A DNA stretch of 64,000 nucleotides from contig JBBPII010000001.1 of assembly GCA_038040385.1 (NCBI GenBank), forward strand, positions 124,001-188,000, in the 5' to 3' direction. The translations under genes and the position numbers were made by a program. The first letter of the stretch is position 1. Every line of letters starts with the position of its first letter. Below the pieces are notes generated by a model. That model did no database searches and was not told where the DNA came from. It was given only the letters and a program-made list of their open reading frames with translations. Positions 18,880-28,894 of the stretch are shown one piece after another. Source of the DNA: Gilichinskyi gelida. GTDB taxonomy: Bacteria; Acidobacteriota; Thermoanaerobaculia; Gp7-AA8.

Positions 18880-18967
18880 GCCGTGGTAATCCCGTACGGC
18901 GCGGGGGCTGCCTGTAGAGCAGTCGCGCTTCGGCGCTCAGTGGGTTCGATTCCCACCCACGGCACCA
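18880..18967 (+). tRNA. tRNA-Tyr(GTA)
   Basis: Class II tRNA: acceptor GCCGTGG/CCACGGC, anticodon stem CTGC/GCAG with loop CTGTAGA (anticodon GTA), variable arm TCGCGCTTCGGCGCT, T-arm GTGGG-TTCGATT-CCCAC, discriminator A and encoded CCA. It is the last gene of the array. Confidence 0.9.
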
Positions 18968-19021
18968 TTGCTCCACTCCGGTCTCGACAGTCGTTCCTGC
19001 ATAGCCGATTTGGTAGCTCCG

Positions 19022-19360
19022 TCACTCTTCCGCGTGGTCGGTCCGAGGATCGGCGCTCACGCTGTAGGCGACGTCGTAGTGCACGACGTTCGGCTCGTAC
19101 TCGAGGAGGAAGCTGTCGTCTTCGGGGTAATAGCGCGCGCGGTCGATCGGCTGGCCCGCGAAGGCTGCGATCGCTGCCGCGGAGTCCCAAAGCGTGATCA
19201 GCAGGAAGTGCGTCACGTCGAGTTCTTTCCGGCGGAGGATCCACGCACCGCGGTTTCCTGCCGTGCCCGTGTAGTCGGGGATTGCCACACGACGCAGGAA
19301 TGCCTCGTAGTCATCAGTCTTCTCCGATGGCACTCGTCCATGCCAGAGCCTCCGAGCCAC
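19022..19360 (-). CDS. Antibiotic-biosynthesis-monooxygenase-like (ABM) small protein
   Basis: 112 residues with the dimeric alpha/beta-barrel pattern of ABM/YdhR-like proteins: an N-terminal strand (MARRLWHGRVP), GNRGAWILRRKELDVTHFLLITLWDS, then AAIAAFAGQPIDRARYYPEDDSFLL. Family members are small cytoplasmic oxygenases or haem/quinol-related enzymes; the substrate is unknown. The C-terminus ends HAEE. It faces the tRNA array. Confidence 0.75.
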   Translation of the reverse strand: MARRLWHGRVPSEKTDDYEAFLRRVAIPDYTGTAGNRGAWILRRKELDVTHFLLITLWDSAAAIAAFAGQPIDRARYYPEDDSFLLEYEPNVVHYDVAYSVSADPRTDHAEE

Positions 19361-19426
19361 CGTCAGTTAACGCGCTTCACAATGCCGACGCCGGGATCGG
19401 CTCTTTCGCCGCCACCTCCTTGCTCA

Positions 19427-22400
19427 TCAATGTCTTGCAGCCCGGCGCCGCGTCGACGAAAGCGGCACGATAGTGACTCGCACGTCGTTATCGGCGTTCA
19501 CATCATCTGCAGACGTCGGCATTGCCGCTACGATTCTGAACGGCGGCGCCAATTTCGCCCTGTCCACCGTCGCGGAGACGTCAATCGATGCGCCCGGCGA
19601 CAGTCTCGGAATCGAGATCGTGCCCAAAGTTTGAGCGCCGACGTGATCGGCATACAGCTTCATGTCTGTCGCATCGCTGTCGACGGCGCCGCGGTTCATG
19701 ACGCGCAGCCGTACCATCAGTCCGCTCGAAGTAACCTCGGATGTGAGGAACTCAATAGATCGATCGAATTGGAGGAGCCGGAATGCGGCGGCGTTGTTGG
19801 AGAGATCTTCATCGACGAGTTGCCGCTGCGGATCGACGACGGCGGTCATCCGCGTCGCGCCTGCAGGAACAACGCAAGACAGCGATAGGGGCGACGCGCC
19901 GTTCGCCGGAATGGCGTCGGTTGTCCGACCGCTAGCCAACAGCTGACCGGCCGACGAATCGCCGACATAGATCGCCACCGGCACAGGCCCGACCGCGGAA
20001 TCGCCGCGGTTCTCGATCGTCACCGTGACGTCCACCGTGCTTCCCGGAGTGACGTTAGAGGGTTCGACCGCCACGCTTGTACCGACGGCCAAGTCGTTGT
20101 GCAGGCGATATCGCAGAATGGACAGGTCCGACGCGTTCGCCGCATTGCTGCTGACGAACACGATCACAAGCTGTCCCTTGTCGTCGAACGCGGCGGTGAG
20201 GAACTTCTTCACGTCGCCGTCGGCGGTAACGGCTGCCGGAGAGCCCCAGATATCGCGCGACGAGTCGTAAAACATTACCCAAATATCCGATGTGTTGCTG
20301 CCACTGACGTCGGTCCAGACGACGGCGATGCGCCCATCAGAGGCAACGGCGGCGCGGAAGTCGGCTACGCCTCCACCAGGGCCGAGCGTGGCAATTCGCT
20401 TCGCTTCGTTCATATTGAAGTCTGAGGCTATCAACAGGTCGCCCCCGCTAAGCCACATCAGTCGGGACTGACCGTTTGGTAGCCGGACCAGGGCCGGCGA
20501 ATCGTCGGACACGCTGTTGAACGTCAGCTGCTGTGGAACCGACCATTTCGCACCGTCGTAGTGAATGCGATATAGCTCGCGCCCGCTGCCGTCGCTACCC
20601 GCGTTGGCATCGACGCCGACAACGACGTCGGCCGCGGCGCCTGAGTAGAGTGTCGCGATCGACGTCGCCCGCCCCGGCAGCGCAGCAATGCGTAGAGCGG
20701 GGGTCCAGGCGCTGTTCTTCCAGACGCTCCACCACACTTCGTCCGGCGCCGCGAGGCCGCCGGCAATCACATTTTGCGGATTTGCGAGCCACGTCAACAG
20801 CACGTCCGACGAGCTTGCGGCCGCGAGCGTCGGAGCATGGTCGAAGTATCCGTTCGCTGTCAGCCGCGAGACATTCCACTTCTGTGCCGCAGGATCGTAG
20901 CGGGCGGCGGAGATTTCTGTCATTGCGGTGATCTGGGAAATGGAGCTGACCGATTCAGGGATGGGCTGCGATTCGTCCTCCCATGCGGCAAACGCCGATC
21001 CGTCGGAAAGCGCCTGCACGGCCGGATTCGAATCAGGCGTTCCGTCGTCGCTCAACGACACCGGATCGGTGAATCGCGACCCGTTCCACTTCGAGGTAAT
21101 GGCCACCCCTCGATTGAGAGCTGAACGCGAGGCGTCGTCGGTAATCCACACCAGTTGCGAATTCGTTCCCGCGTTCGAGAGGCTCGGCTGGGCGAGCGGA
21201 AGAATGCCACTCTGGATCGGCGTCGCCATGGAACGCGCAGGCGAGTCGAGCCACATGATGCTGCTCCGCGAGGGAGCTCCGCCAAGGAACTCTCCGGCGT
21301 TCGTCCGTTCGAGGTAGTCGCGCGGATACAGTTCGAGGCCGGCGTGTTTCTGCGCAAAAATCGTAAGAGGCGTGCAGGTCAACTGCTTTGTCGCCCAAGG
21401 GAACGTGCAATCGACGAGCTTGTGCTCGATCTGGATCCAGCCCATCACAGCAGTGATGCGCCACGCCAGGTAGCCATGCAACGTAGTATCGAATTCAGGG
21501 ACAAGATCGAATGTCGAGTCGCCGTTGCCATTCACCTCGACTGCAAAGATCTTCTCGTAACCGAACCCAGCGCCGGCGCCGAGTTCGAGCTTGATCGACG
21601 CGGACTTCGCCAGCGGCTTGAATGCGAACGGCTTCAATGTGGCGACGTCGTAATCGAGGTCGGCCTTGAGGCCCGCCGTGAGTTTCACGTATACGAGATA
21701 CAGCAGCGAAGGAATGCGATAGGTGGCCTCGCCAGTCAATCCTCCTGAGAGGCCGACGGCGCCGATCGGTGGGCCCCAACGGCAAGCCGTTTCGTCAAAG
21801 CGGGAGCGCAGTTCGAAGCGCGGCGCAAACTCAAAGCTGATGTTCACCGCCTTGACTGGGACTTTGCGGCGGTGTGTCTTGGAAGTCCTGTCGAAGGCCG
21901 TCGAGTCCGCCGAGAAATTGAAGCTTCCGTAGGTCACTTCGCCGTCTTTGTCGATGGAGACATCGACTTCGGGCTTGAAGCCGAGCGAGAACGTCTTGTC
22001 TTTGTAGTACGGAAGCTTGTCCGGCAGATCGTTCTTGCCGACGTCATTTTCCCATTTGAACGGGAACGAGAGGCTATCGGAGTAATACTCGAAATCGTCG
22101 CCGCGATCGATGAATCGAAATAGCGACGAAGTAAGATACGGCGGCGGCGACATGACCACCACCGGCGCGGTCTTCGCTTGAGACGACGTTCCGTCGGCGC
22201 TCGTCGCGCGAACGGTGAGCTTCTGACAGGCGCCAATTTCGGTACCAACGTCAAACGACGCCGTGACGCTGGCTCCCGTCGCCTGTACCGTCTTCGTCGC
22301 TTTTGGCGTTAGAAATTGAACGGAACCGGGCGTATGGCCGCCCCAGTAGATGTTCACAGTAAACGTAACGTTATGCGAGACGCCGTCGAGGAAATGCGGG

Positions 22401-24542
22401 TGGTCGCCGTATTTCGACCTGATGCTGGTGATCGCGATCGGCGACAGCGCCGGCGGCTCTTTTGTCAGCAGGAAATCGTGCTCGATGCGCGCGTTCGGAA
22501 GCAGAGCCACGTTGTCGTTGTGCATGAGGTATCCATTGGCGGAGACGGTCACGGCGCGGTTGCCGGCGCTCAAGCCGCCGATCTGATATCGCCCGCCGGA
22601 CTGCGACGTCGCGCTCTGTCCGCCGACAGAGACGTTCGCTCCGGTAATGCCGGCTCCTGTGGCCGCATCCCGAACGTAGCCGGCGAGCGTCGACGAATTG
22701 CCGGCACCGACATTGACCGTACCGGAGCTATTGCAACTGCTGCCGCCCGGCGCCGTTGCGGTCACACGCCAGGTAAACGTCTTCGAAGTGACGTACGTGT
22801 GCGACGTGACGGGCGAGACCGACGTATCGCCGTCTCCGAAATCCCACACGGCCGTGAGAGGACACGACGAGGATTGATCGATCACAAAGGTGACCGGTAC
22901 GTTGACGGTCGCCGTCGACGGCACCGAGGTGACGCAGGACACGGAGCAGGTCGATGGCTTCACAATCTGCAAGTCGGGAGAACTGCCGGTATCGTTCGTC
23001 AAGTCCGACTGAGACGCCACGTGAGCGTCGTCGACCGTCACGAAGACACGGTACGTCCCGGTCACAGTCGACAAAGGGATCGTCACGGTCGCATTGAGCG
23101 AAGTCATGCCGCCACTCTGCAATGGTGCCGTGGCGATATCCCCGAGAATCACGTCCGAAGACGATACTGTCGCCCCCGCGCCCAAGCGCGCACGCGCGGT
23201 CGTCGCCGGCGCGCTGGCGGTTCCTTGATTGCGAACTAACAGCGAGATTCCGAGTTGCCCGCCCGCATTGAGCGACGCCTTCGATAACGTCACGTCGGCA
23301 GCGACAAGGTCGGCGCGGCTTGCGGGAGCGGTTCCTGGCGTCTGGAAGTAGAGCACCATGGTATCGCTCGAGCAGCCAGCGCTGTTGCATGCAGCCACGT
23401 TCCAGCGGTACGGCGTGTTGGCACTCAACGAAGNNNNNNNNNNNNNNNNNNNNNNNNNNNNNNNNNNNNNNNNNNNNNNNNNNNNNNNNNNNNNNNNNNN
23501 NNNNNNNNNNNNNNNNNNNNNNNNNNNNNNNNNAGAGGTTCTGCGGTGCGCTCGGCAGACTGGCCGTGACGGGCGTCTGGAAGTAGAGGACGGTCGTGAA
23601 GCTCGAGCAGCCGGCGCTGTTGCATGCAGCCACGTTCCAGCGGTACGGCGTGTTGGCACTCAACGAAGCGGTGTATGAAGTGTTGGCTGTTGTCGTGTCG
23701 ACCACGAGCCCGTTTGTGTTCATGTCGCGCACGCCGAGCGAGTAGTAAGTCGCGGTGTTTGACGCGCTCCAGCTCAGTGCCACGCTCGTGCTGCCCTGCA
23801 TCGGTCCCGGGCTGCTCGTCGATCCGGGACTCGGGTTCAGCGGCGTGGCCGGAACAGTGACGGGTGCGGTCGGTGTGGCGGTGGCTCCGTTGCTCGGTGG
23901 TCCTTGGCCGGCGCTGTTGACGGCGCTGACGATGTAGTAATACGACTGGCCGTTAGTCAGACCCGTGTCGGTGCAGCCGAGGACTGCGCCGAGGCTCGCG
24001 CAGCCGCCGCTGGTGACGATGAGCGTGTTGGAGCTGTTGGTTCCGCGGAAGACGCGATAGCTGGTGATCGACGCCCCGCCGTTCGATGCGGGCGCATTCC
24101 AGCCGAGACCGACCTGGCCGTTGCCGGGCGATGCGGAGAGGTTCTGCGGTGCGCTCGGCAGACTGGCCGTGACGGGCGTCTGGAAGTAGAGCACCGTGGT
24201 GTAGCTCGAGCAGCCCGTGCTGTTGCATGCTGCGACGTTCCACCTGTACGGTGTCCCGGCACCCAACGAGGCGGTGTAAGAGGTGTTCGACGTCGTGGTG
24301 TCGACCACGAGCACGTTCGTGTTCATGTTGCGCACGCCTAGTGAGTAGTAAGTTGCACCGCTCGACGCGCTCCAGCTGAGCGTCACACTCGTGCTTCCGA
24401 GGGTCGGCCCTGGGCTACTCGTCGAACCAGGACTAGGGTTCAGCGGGGTTGGCGGAACAGCCGCCACGGCGCTCGTCGCGAACAGTGCCATCAACAAGCC
24501 GATCATCGAGATTCTCAAGGAACGGGTGCGTGGGAACGACAT
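19427..24542 (-). CDS. Giant exported FN3/CARDB/PKD protein, interrupted by the assembly gap
   Basis: Start ATG at 24542, preceded by AAGGAG eight bases upstream; signal peptide MSFPRTRSLRISMIGLLMAL. The N-terminal part has near-identical Ig-like and FN3 repeats (TPYRWNVAACNS, SAPQNLSASPGNGQVGLGWN). After the gap come a CARDB domain (ADLVAADVTLSKASLNAGGQ), a PKD domain (AVWDFGDGDTS), a carboxypeptidase-regulatory-like domain, a long unassigned central region with WTPALR/WSVPQQ repeats, and two C-terminal CARDB-like domains. The frames before and after the 100 Ns differ, so the true gap length is unknown. Likely a secreted or surface protein of over 1,650 residues; the catalytic function, if any, was not identified. 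Confidence 0.8.
23434..23533. other. Assembly gap (100 N)
   Basis: Exactly 100 undetermined bases inside the FN3 repeat region of the giant exoprotein. The sequence on both sides of the gap is nearly identical repeat DNA, so the assembler probably failed on the repeat; the true length is unknown. Confidence 0.98.
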
Positions 24543-25082
24543 GAGGCTCTCCTTGGGCTTCCGGCTTAAGCCGCAAGCGGTGGTCATCCTTGATATCTTT
24601 TTGTTGTTCGTTGGACCCTGCTCCGCCGCAGCTCGGGCAGGCATTCACGAAGCTCTAATCACGCAGACGAACCAGCGGACCGCTGGTCGTCATTTGCGGG
24701 ATGTCATCAGGAATGTGGATGCCGAAGCTGACGCTGGTCTACTTATACACCTATTGATAGACGGATGCGCTGATGGATTTTTTCAACTACGACACGCTTT
24801 CCGTAATCCGGTGCTCTGCATACATGGATCACCTGAAGTAGTGACGTCAGAATTCGCAAGAGTTGTCGGACAGGCGAGTCGACCGCGGCAGGAGGCAAGC
24901 GCAATGCCGGATGTCTGCGTAGTGTTCTGGGCTTCTCGTTACGGGTTGTACGGCCGGACTGTCGATGCTAGTTGCGCTTCTCCTCGCTTTCTTCAACTCA
25001 GCAGGCGAAAAAACGGACAGAGGTGACGCCGGCGGAAAATTCGCGAGCGTGAGAATGCGCCGTAAGTTGTTGAATCTGAGTT
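24543..25082. other. Intergenic stretch between the exoprotein gene and the tRNA-Glu remnant
   Basis: 540 bases holding the promoter side of the giant exoprotein gene. The long plus-strand ORF crossing it (24391-25026) is antisense in its first part and has no recognisable domain. No RNA or repeat was seen. Its GC content looks lower than its surroundings around 24700-24850. Confidence 0.4.
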
Positions 25083-25127
25083 GGTAGCGCATACGGGATT
25101 TGAACCCGTGTTACCGCCGTGAGAGGG
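25083..25127 (-). other. 3' half of tRNA-Glu(CTC): probable attachment site of an integrated element
   Basis: The reverse complement reads CTCTCACGGCGG (anticodon loop and 3' stem, anticodon CTC), then TAAC, T-arm ACGGG-TTCAAAT-CCCGT, acceptor 3' strand ATGCGCT, A and CCA. The matching 5' half (D-arm and 5' acceptor AGCGCAT) is missing; upstream sequence diverges at the anticodon stem. Integrases commonly recombine in the anticodon loop and leave a 3' duplicate. The 3' end points to lower coordinates, so the element should lie to the right. This agrees with the change from chromosomal to plasmid-like genes. Confidence 0.7.
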
Positions 25128-25191
25128 CCAGCCAAGAATGGCTATATCTCTCTGATTCCACATACTTAGCGCGATCGAGTCGTTTTCGCGT

Positions 25192-25257
25192 GTCCACGGA
25201 ACCATGCGGGTTTGCGCCCACTCGGTGGACAAGTATGAGAGTGGTTTTGAGAGTGGC
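25192..25257 (+). repeat. 66-base repeat, copy B
   Basis: Ungapped match to copy A at 10272-10337. In this copy the ends GTCCAC and GTGGAC form a 6-bp inverted repeat around a GC-rich loop, followed by the tandem GAGAGTGG-TTTT-GAGAGTGG. It lies 65 bases inside the tRNA-Glu remnant and 33 bases before the first gene of the element. Confidence 0.8.
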
Positions 25258-25289
25258 GAAACGCCGCTCTAAAGGAATCTGGAGAGCTG

Positions 25290-25664
25290 ATGATCCGTCT
25301 CTTGTTCGCTGCCGCGGTCGGACTCTTCGTCGTGAGTCTCCCGATCTACGGCACGGCGCTCGGCGCATCGCTGCGGCGCGCGGCAGGGTTCTGCTTCGTC
25401 CTCGCGCTCGTGCCGTCGATCGTGATGGGACTCTTCTTCCCGGACGGCGCCGCAATTCATCCGGTTGCACTCAGCGTCGCGGTCGCGGTGCTCGTCGTCG
25501 TTGCCTACGTAGCGCTCCGTATCCGCGCAGCGGTGAAGACTGGCGCGAAGGGGAAGTCCGCGCGCATCACCGAGAAGGCGCCGATCGACCGGGCTCGCCG
25601 CCGCGAGCAGGACTTCTTCGCCTTCCTCGCAGACCAGCACGCGCCGCCGGAGGATGAGCGCTGA
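25290..25664 (+). CDS. Small membrane protein of the transfer-like operon
   Basis: 124 residues with three hydrophobic segments (residues 3-20, 32-52 and 56-78) and a basic, charged C-terminal cytoplasmic tail. The stop overlaps the start of the next gene by one base (TGATG), so the two are probably translationally coupled. GGAGAG precedes the ATG. It has no recognised family. By position it could anchor the following ATPase to the membrane, as small partners of coupling proteins do; this is inference. Confidence 0.7.
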   Translation: MIRLLFAAAVGLFVVSLPIYGTALGASLRRAAGFCFVLALVPSIVMGLFFPDGAAIHPVALSVAVAVLVVVAYVALRIRAAVKTGAKGKSARITEKAPIDRARRREQDFFAFLADQHAPPEDER

Positions 25665-27262
25665 TGCGCGACCTCGTCGACTGGTTCCTCGCGGAGCACG
25701 CTCCAGCGCACGCGCGCGCCGCGATCGCCGGACTACACCACGGGGACGGCGCGACGTCGCCGCGCGACGCGTACCGGAAAGCGCTCCGCGACCTCGATGG
25801 CCCGGACGCCACGCTCGCTGGCTACCTCGCCGAGACAGGCGAGGAAGTGCGGATCGGGCTCGCGAAGGAGAGCCGCCATTCGTACACGGGCGGCATCACC
25901 GGCGGTGGGAAGAGCGTGTCGCTCGTGAACACGCTCGGACAGCGCTTCCGCGCCTCCATCGCGGGGAAGGGGATCGAGGCGGAGGTACTCGACCCGAAGA
26001 CGGAGACCTTCGTCGAGATGAAGCTCTGCATCGCGGCCATCTGGCTCCAGAGCGACGGGGCGACGCGCGCGCGGATCCCCGGCCTCGTCCACGTCATCGA
26101 CTGGACGAAGGACAAGATCACGCCCGTCGACCCGCTCGACATGGCGGACGACGCGATCAGCCCCGCCTACGCCGCGGAGCTCCACACGCGCATCACGATC
26201 GAGACCTCCGACCAGACGTACACAGAGTCGCTGCGCCAGCTCCTCTTCATGTGGGACCTGCTCCTCATCGACCTGGCGTACCCGGACCTCTTCCCGTTCA
26301 CGCTGAAGTTCCTGCGGAGCGCAGGCTACAGGTCGACCGTGCTCCAGCGCGTGAAGAACCCCGACGTACGACAGTTCTTCTCCTCGCTCGAGCACATCGT
26401 GGCGAAGGCTACGGTCGAGGCGTTCCTGCGCCGGAAGTGGGGACTGCACGCGTTCCCCGAGTACCGCTACGCGACGTGCGTCCCGCCCCGCGACTTGGCG
26501 AAGCTCGGCATGCCGACGCGACCCACCTGGACGCTCGCGAACTTCGGCACGACCACGTCGCAGCCGGCGTCCCTCGGGCACGCGCGGTTTCGCTGGCACG
26601 CCGTGCGGCGGCTCCTCTCGGTTCTTCGACGGACGCCCGACCGTCCGCTCTGGTTCGTGCTCGAGGAGTTCCTGCTCCTCGTCGCGAACTCGCCGGAGAT
26701 CATCGAGATCGTGAACACCTCGCTGCGGGTGACCAGGAGCGCCGGCGTCTCGCTGAAGCTCGTTTCGCAGAGCCTCATCCCGCAGATGCCGCGTCCGGTC
26801 GTCGAGAACGTCCTCCTGAACACGCACCTGTGGTCCATCTTCGGCACGCGGCCGGACGAAGCGGAGCTGCTCTACCCGAACGTCCTCCGCGACCCCGTCG
26901 ACCGACGAACCGAGGGTGAGCGGAAGCGTGCATTCCTCGCGGAGATGCAGTCGCTCCCGCGGCAGCACTTCTACCTCTTCGCGAAGGGGCACCCCGCTAT
27001 GCGGTGCCGCACGCCGGACATCGTGCATCCAACGGAGCGGACTCACCGCAGCAAAGAAGAACTCCTCGGCATCTTCGACCGTGAGGTCGCCCCGCACTCC
27101 ATGATCAGCTTCGACCACGCCGCGCGCCTCATCGCAGAGTGGGAGCGCGAGGTCGTCGGGGAGGAGCAGATCGCCGAGAACCCGCCGCGAGCGCAGCAAG
27201 CGAGCGCTCCGAACAGCCTGGATCAGCTCCGAAAGATTCTCGGCGGAGGAGTCGAACGGTGA
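25664..27262 (+). CDS. HerA/TraD-like DNA-translocase ATPase
   Basis: 532 residues. The Walker A GGITGGGKSV is at about 76-85, followed by conserved AEVLDPKTETF. Walker B is LWFVLEEFLLL near 330, then VTRSAGVSLKLVSQSLIP, a sensor-like segment of VirD4/HerA ATPases. It has no membrane helix of its own, unlike VirD4. Family proteins pump DNA in conjugation or chromosome processing. It is coupled to the upstream membrane protein and sits in an operon with SSB and a replication-relaxation-like protein, which fits plasmid or ICE DNA processing. A second, unrelated-in-detail ATPase is at 45157-46803. Confidence 0.8.
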   Translation: MRDLVDWFLAEHAPAHARAAIAGLHHGDGATSPRDAYRKALRDLDGPDATLAGYLAETGEEVRIGLAKESRHSYTGGITGGGKSVSLVNTLGQRFRASIAGKGIEAEVLDPKTETFVEMKLCIAAIWLQSDGATRARIPGLVHVIDWTKDKITPVDPLDMADDAISPAYAAELHTRITIETSDQTYTESLRQLLFMWDLLLIDLAYPDLFPFTLKFLRSAGYRSTVLQRVKNPDVRQFFSSLEHIVAKATVEAFLRRKWGLHAFPEYRYATCVPPRDLAKLGMPTRPTWTLANFGTTTSQPASLGHARFRWHAVRRLLSVLRRTPDRPLWFVLEEFLLLVANSPEIIEIVNTSLRVTRSAGVSLKLVSQSLIPQMPRPVVENVLLNTHLWSIFGTRPDEAELLYPNVLRDPVDRRTEGERKRAFLAEMQSLPRQHFYLFAKGHPAMRCRTPDIVHPTERTHRSKEELLGIFDREVAPHSMISFDHAARLIAEWEREVVGEEQIAENPPRAQQASAPNSLDQLRKILGGGVER

Positions 27263-27423
27263 TCGCCTACAACCCTAACGAGGGCCGTTGCAGTGCTGCA
27301 CGTCGCGCCCCGACGGTCTGCTATGTACCGCTCGCACACTCTCAACCCGTCATTGATCTTGAGTCGAAGGAGGAATGCACTGCCCACCGGGGCCCGAGCC
27401 GTCGCCACCTAATCCCTACCACC

Positions 27424-27795
27424 ATGAAGAGCGCGAACAAGGTCATTCTCATCGGCCACGTGGCCGCTAAGCCAGAGCAGGCACAGTCCAAGGCCAGGGA
27501 AACACGCGTCACTTTTCCACTCGCGACCCATCGTGACACGACGTCCGACGGCGTGAAGAAGGATGTCACCGACTACCACACCATCGTCGTCTGGGGGAAG
27601 CTTGGCGAAACGTGCCAAGCCTACCTCTCGAAGGGACAGGGCGTGTACGTCGAGGGTGCCATCCTGAACCGCGCGTACGAGAAGGACGGCGAACGGAGGT
27701 ACGTCACGGAGATCCGAGCGGACATGGTGATGCTCACCTGGCAGCAGAAGGCTGGCATCGGACCTCTCAGCCTCAATCCGATTCACGTCGAGTGA
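27424..27795 (+). CDS. ssb: Single-stranded DNA-binding protein
   Basis: 123 residues forming one OB fold: MKSANKVILIGHVAAKPE, RVTFPLATHR, DYHTIVVWGKLGETC and KGQGVYVEGAI match SSB strands. The acidic C-terminal tail (DDDIPF) of cellular SSBs is missing; the protein ends in PIHVE, common for element-encoded SSBs. An in-frame GTG at 27259 overlapping the previous stop would add 55 unlike-SSB residues, so I start at 27424. It would protect ssDNA during transfer or replication of the element. Confidence 0.9.
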   Translation: MKSANKVILIGHVAAKPEQAQSKARETRVTFPLATHRDTTSDGVKKDVTDYHTIVVWGKLGETCQAYLSKGQGVYVEGAILNRAYEKDGERRYVTEIRADMVMLTWQQKAGIGPLSLNPIHVE

Positions 27796-28099
27796 CACAG
27801 CTCATGCGATCAACACCCATCGTAGCAACGACGGTTTCACCTCATTAGACGGCAGGGGACGCCGGAGTGATGCACGTCTTCCTCGTACTCAGGTTTTCCA
27901 CCCCGGCGGAGCGCAGCGGCGTGCGACCACGTCACGAGCTCGCGCGATTTCGAATCGCACGTGCTCGCGATTTCCCTGCGAGCACGCCGCAGCGCCGCCG
28001 GGACTGGCGATTCAACCGGCTCATAAACGCAGAACTCAATCTTGCTCGGAGGGAGGATGACTCGCAGGCGTCGCGCGCTCCATTCCTAACGTCATCTTT
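27796..28099. other. Intergenic stretch with two adjacent hairpins
   Basis: About 300 bases between ssb and the next gene. Two perfect stem-loops lie side by side: GCGATT/AATCGC at 27944-27958 and GTGCTCGC/GCGAGCAC at 27961-27985. No T-run follows, so they are not classical terminators. The overlapping frame 27867-28592 is Arg/Ser-rich and looks like a shadow. Confidence 0.5.
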
Positions 28100-28423
28100 A
28101 TGCGATCTACCGTTCACGTCGACATCCTCGTCCCGCTCGCGGACAACGATGGCCGACCCTTCCCGCACGCAGCGTTCCACACGTTCGAACACTTCCTCGG
28201 CGTCCTCGTCGGTGGCTTCACGCGCCACGGCGACGTGGATGGCGCCTGGAGGTCCCCGACGTCCGGAGAACTCGTGCGAGACCGCTCACGGTCCTACGCG
28301 ATCACGCTCGACGCAGAAGCTGCAGAGGAGCAGATCGAACGAATCGACGGTTTTATCCGGCGCTACTTCCGCCAAGAGGCGGCGTTCCTGGAGCTCACAC
28401 CATCCCGCGCGACGGCGTTCTGA
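28100..28423 (+). CDS. Hypothetical protein
   Basis: 107 residues, soluble, with a plausible alpha/beta composition (STVHVDILVPLADNDGRPF at the N-terminus; ITLDAEAAEEQIERIDGFIRRYF near the C-terminus). I do not recognise the family. It sits between ssb and a membrane zinc-ribbon gene on the same strand. No strong ribosome binding site is visible before the ATG. Confidence 0.55.
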   Translation: MRSTVHVDILVPLADNDGRPFPHAAFHTFEHFLGVLVGGFTRHGDVDGAWRSPTSGELVRDRSRSYAITLDAEAAEEQIERIDGFIRRYFRQEAAFLELTPSRATAF

Positions 28424-28588
28424 CGGTCCTTCCTCTCCGACGAGCAGGCGTGATGCCGGTGCCACTCCGTGCGATGCCTTCGTAGCTTGCCGCGTCTGCA
28501 ACGCAGCGCCGCCGCCGCGAAGCCGCGGAGCACGGAGTGGCCCGTCCTCATTGTCTCGGTCACATCGTTTCCGTGCGGAGCGAGCCCG

Positions 28589-28894
28589 ATGACAGCAGCC
28601 GAGAGAGCAGTCCTGAAGGCGGTTGGGATCGGACTCCTGTACGTGCTGGCGTCACCGATTCTTCTCCTCAAGCTGCTGCTCTCGATCCAGAAGCAGCTCG
28701 GAACGATCGCGAGGATCCGAAGCGGCATGATCGCGTGCGAGTGGTGTGGCGCCGACGTGAACCTCAACCGCGTCGCCCGGTGCGCGACCTGCCACGCCAC
28801 CACGCCCGGGAGCCTCCTCCGGTGTTCGATGTGCGGGGCTTCCTACAGGACGGTGACTTGCGATGCGTGTCAGTCGACGGTGCGTGTCCGGTGA
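28589..28894 (+). CDS. Membrane-anchored zinc-ribbon protein
   Basis: 101 residues from the ATG giving MTAAERAVL; the longer upstream frame is Arg-rich and unlike protein. One hydrophobic segment (residues 10-33) is followed by four CxxC knuckles: CEWC, CATC, CSMC and CDAC, which could bind two zinc ions. The last codons overlap the next gene as GTGA. Membrane zinc-ribbon proteins of this shape are common near secretion or DNA-transfer genes, but the function is unknown. Confidence 0.75.
   Translation: MTAAERAVLKAVGIGLLYVLASPILLLKLLLSIQKQLGTIARIRSGMIACEWCGADVNLNRVARCATCHATTPGSLLRCSMCGASYRTVTCDACQSTVRVR

Noticed and set aside
23434..23533. Frameshift in the giant FN3 protein
   Set aside because: The frame change coincides with the 100-N gap of arbitrary length, so it is not evidence of a broken gene.
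27867..28592. 241-aa ORF overlapping two likelier genes
   Set aside because: Ser/Arg-rich and out of frame with the better genes at 28100-28423 and 28589-28894.
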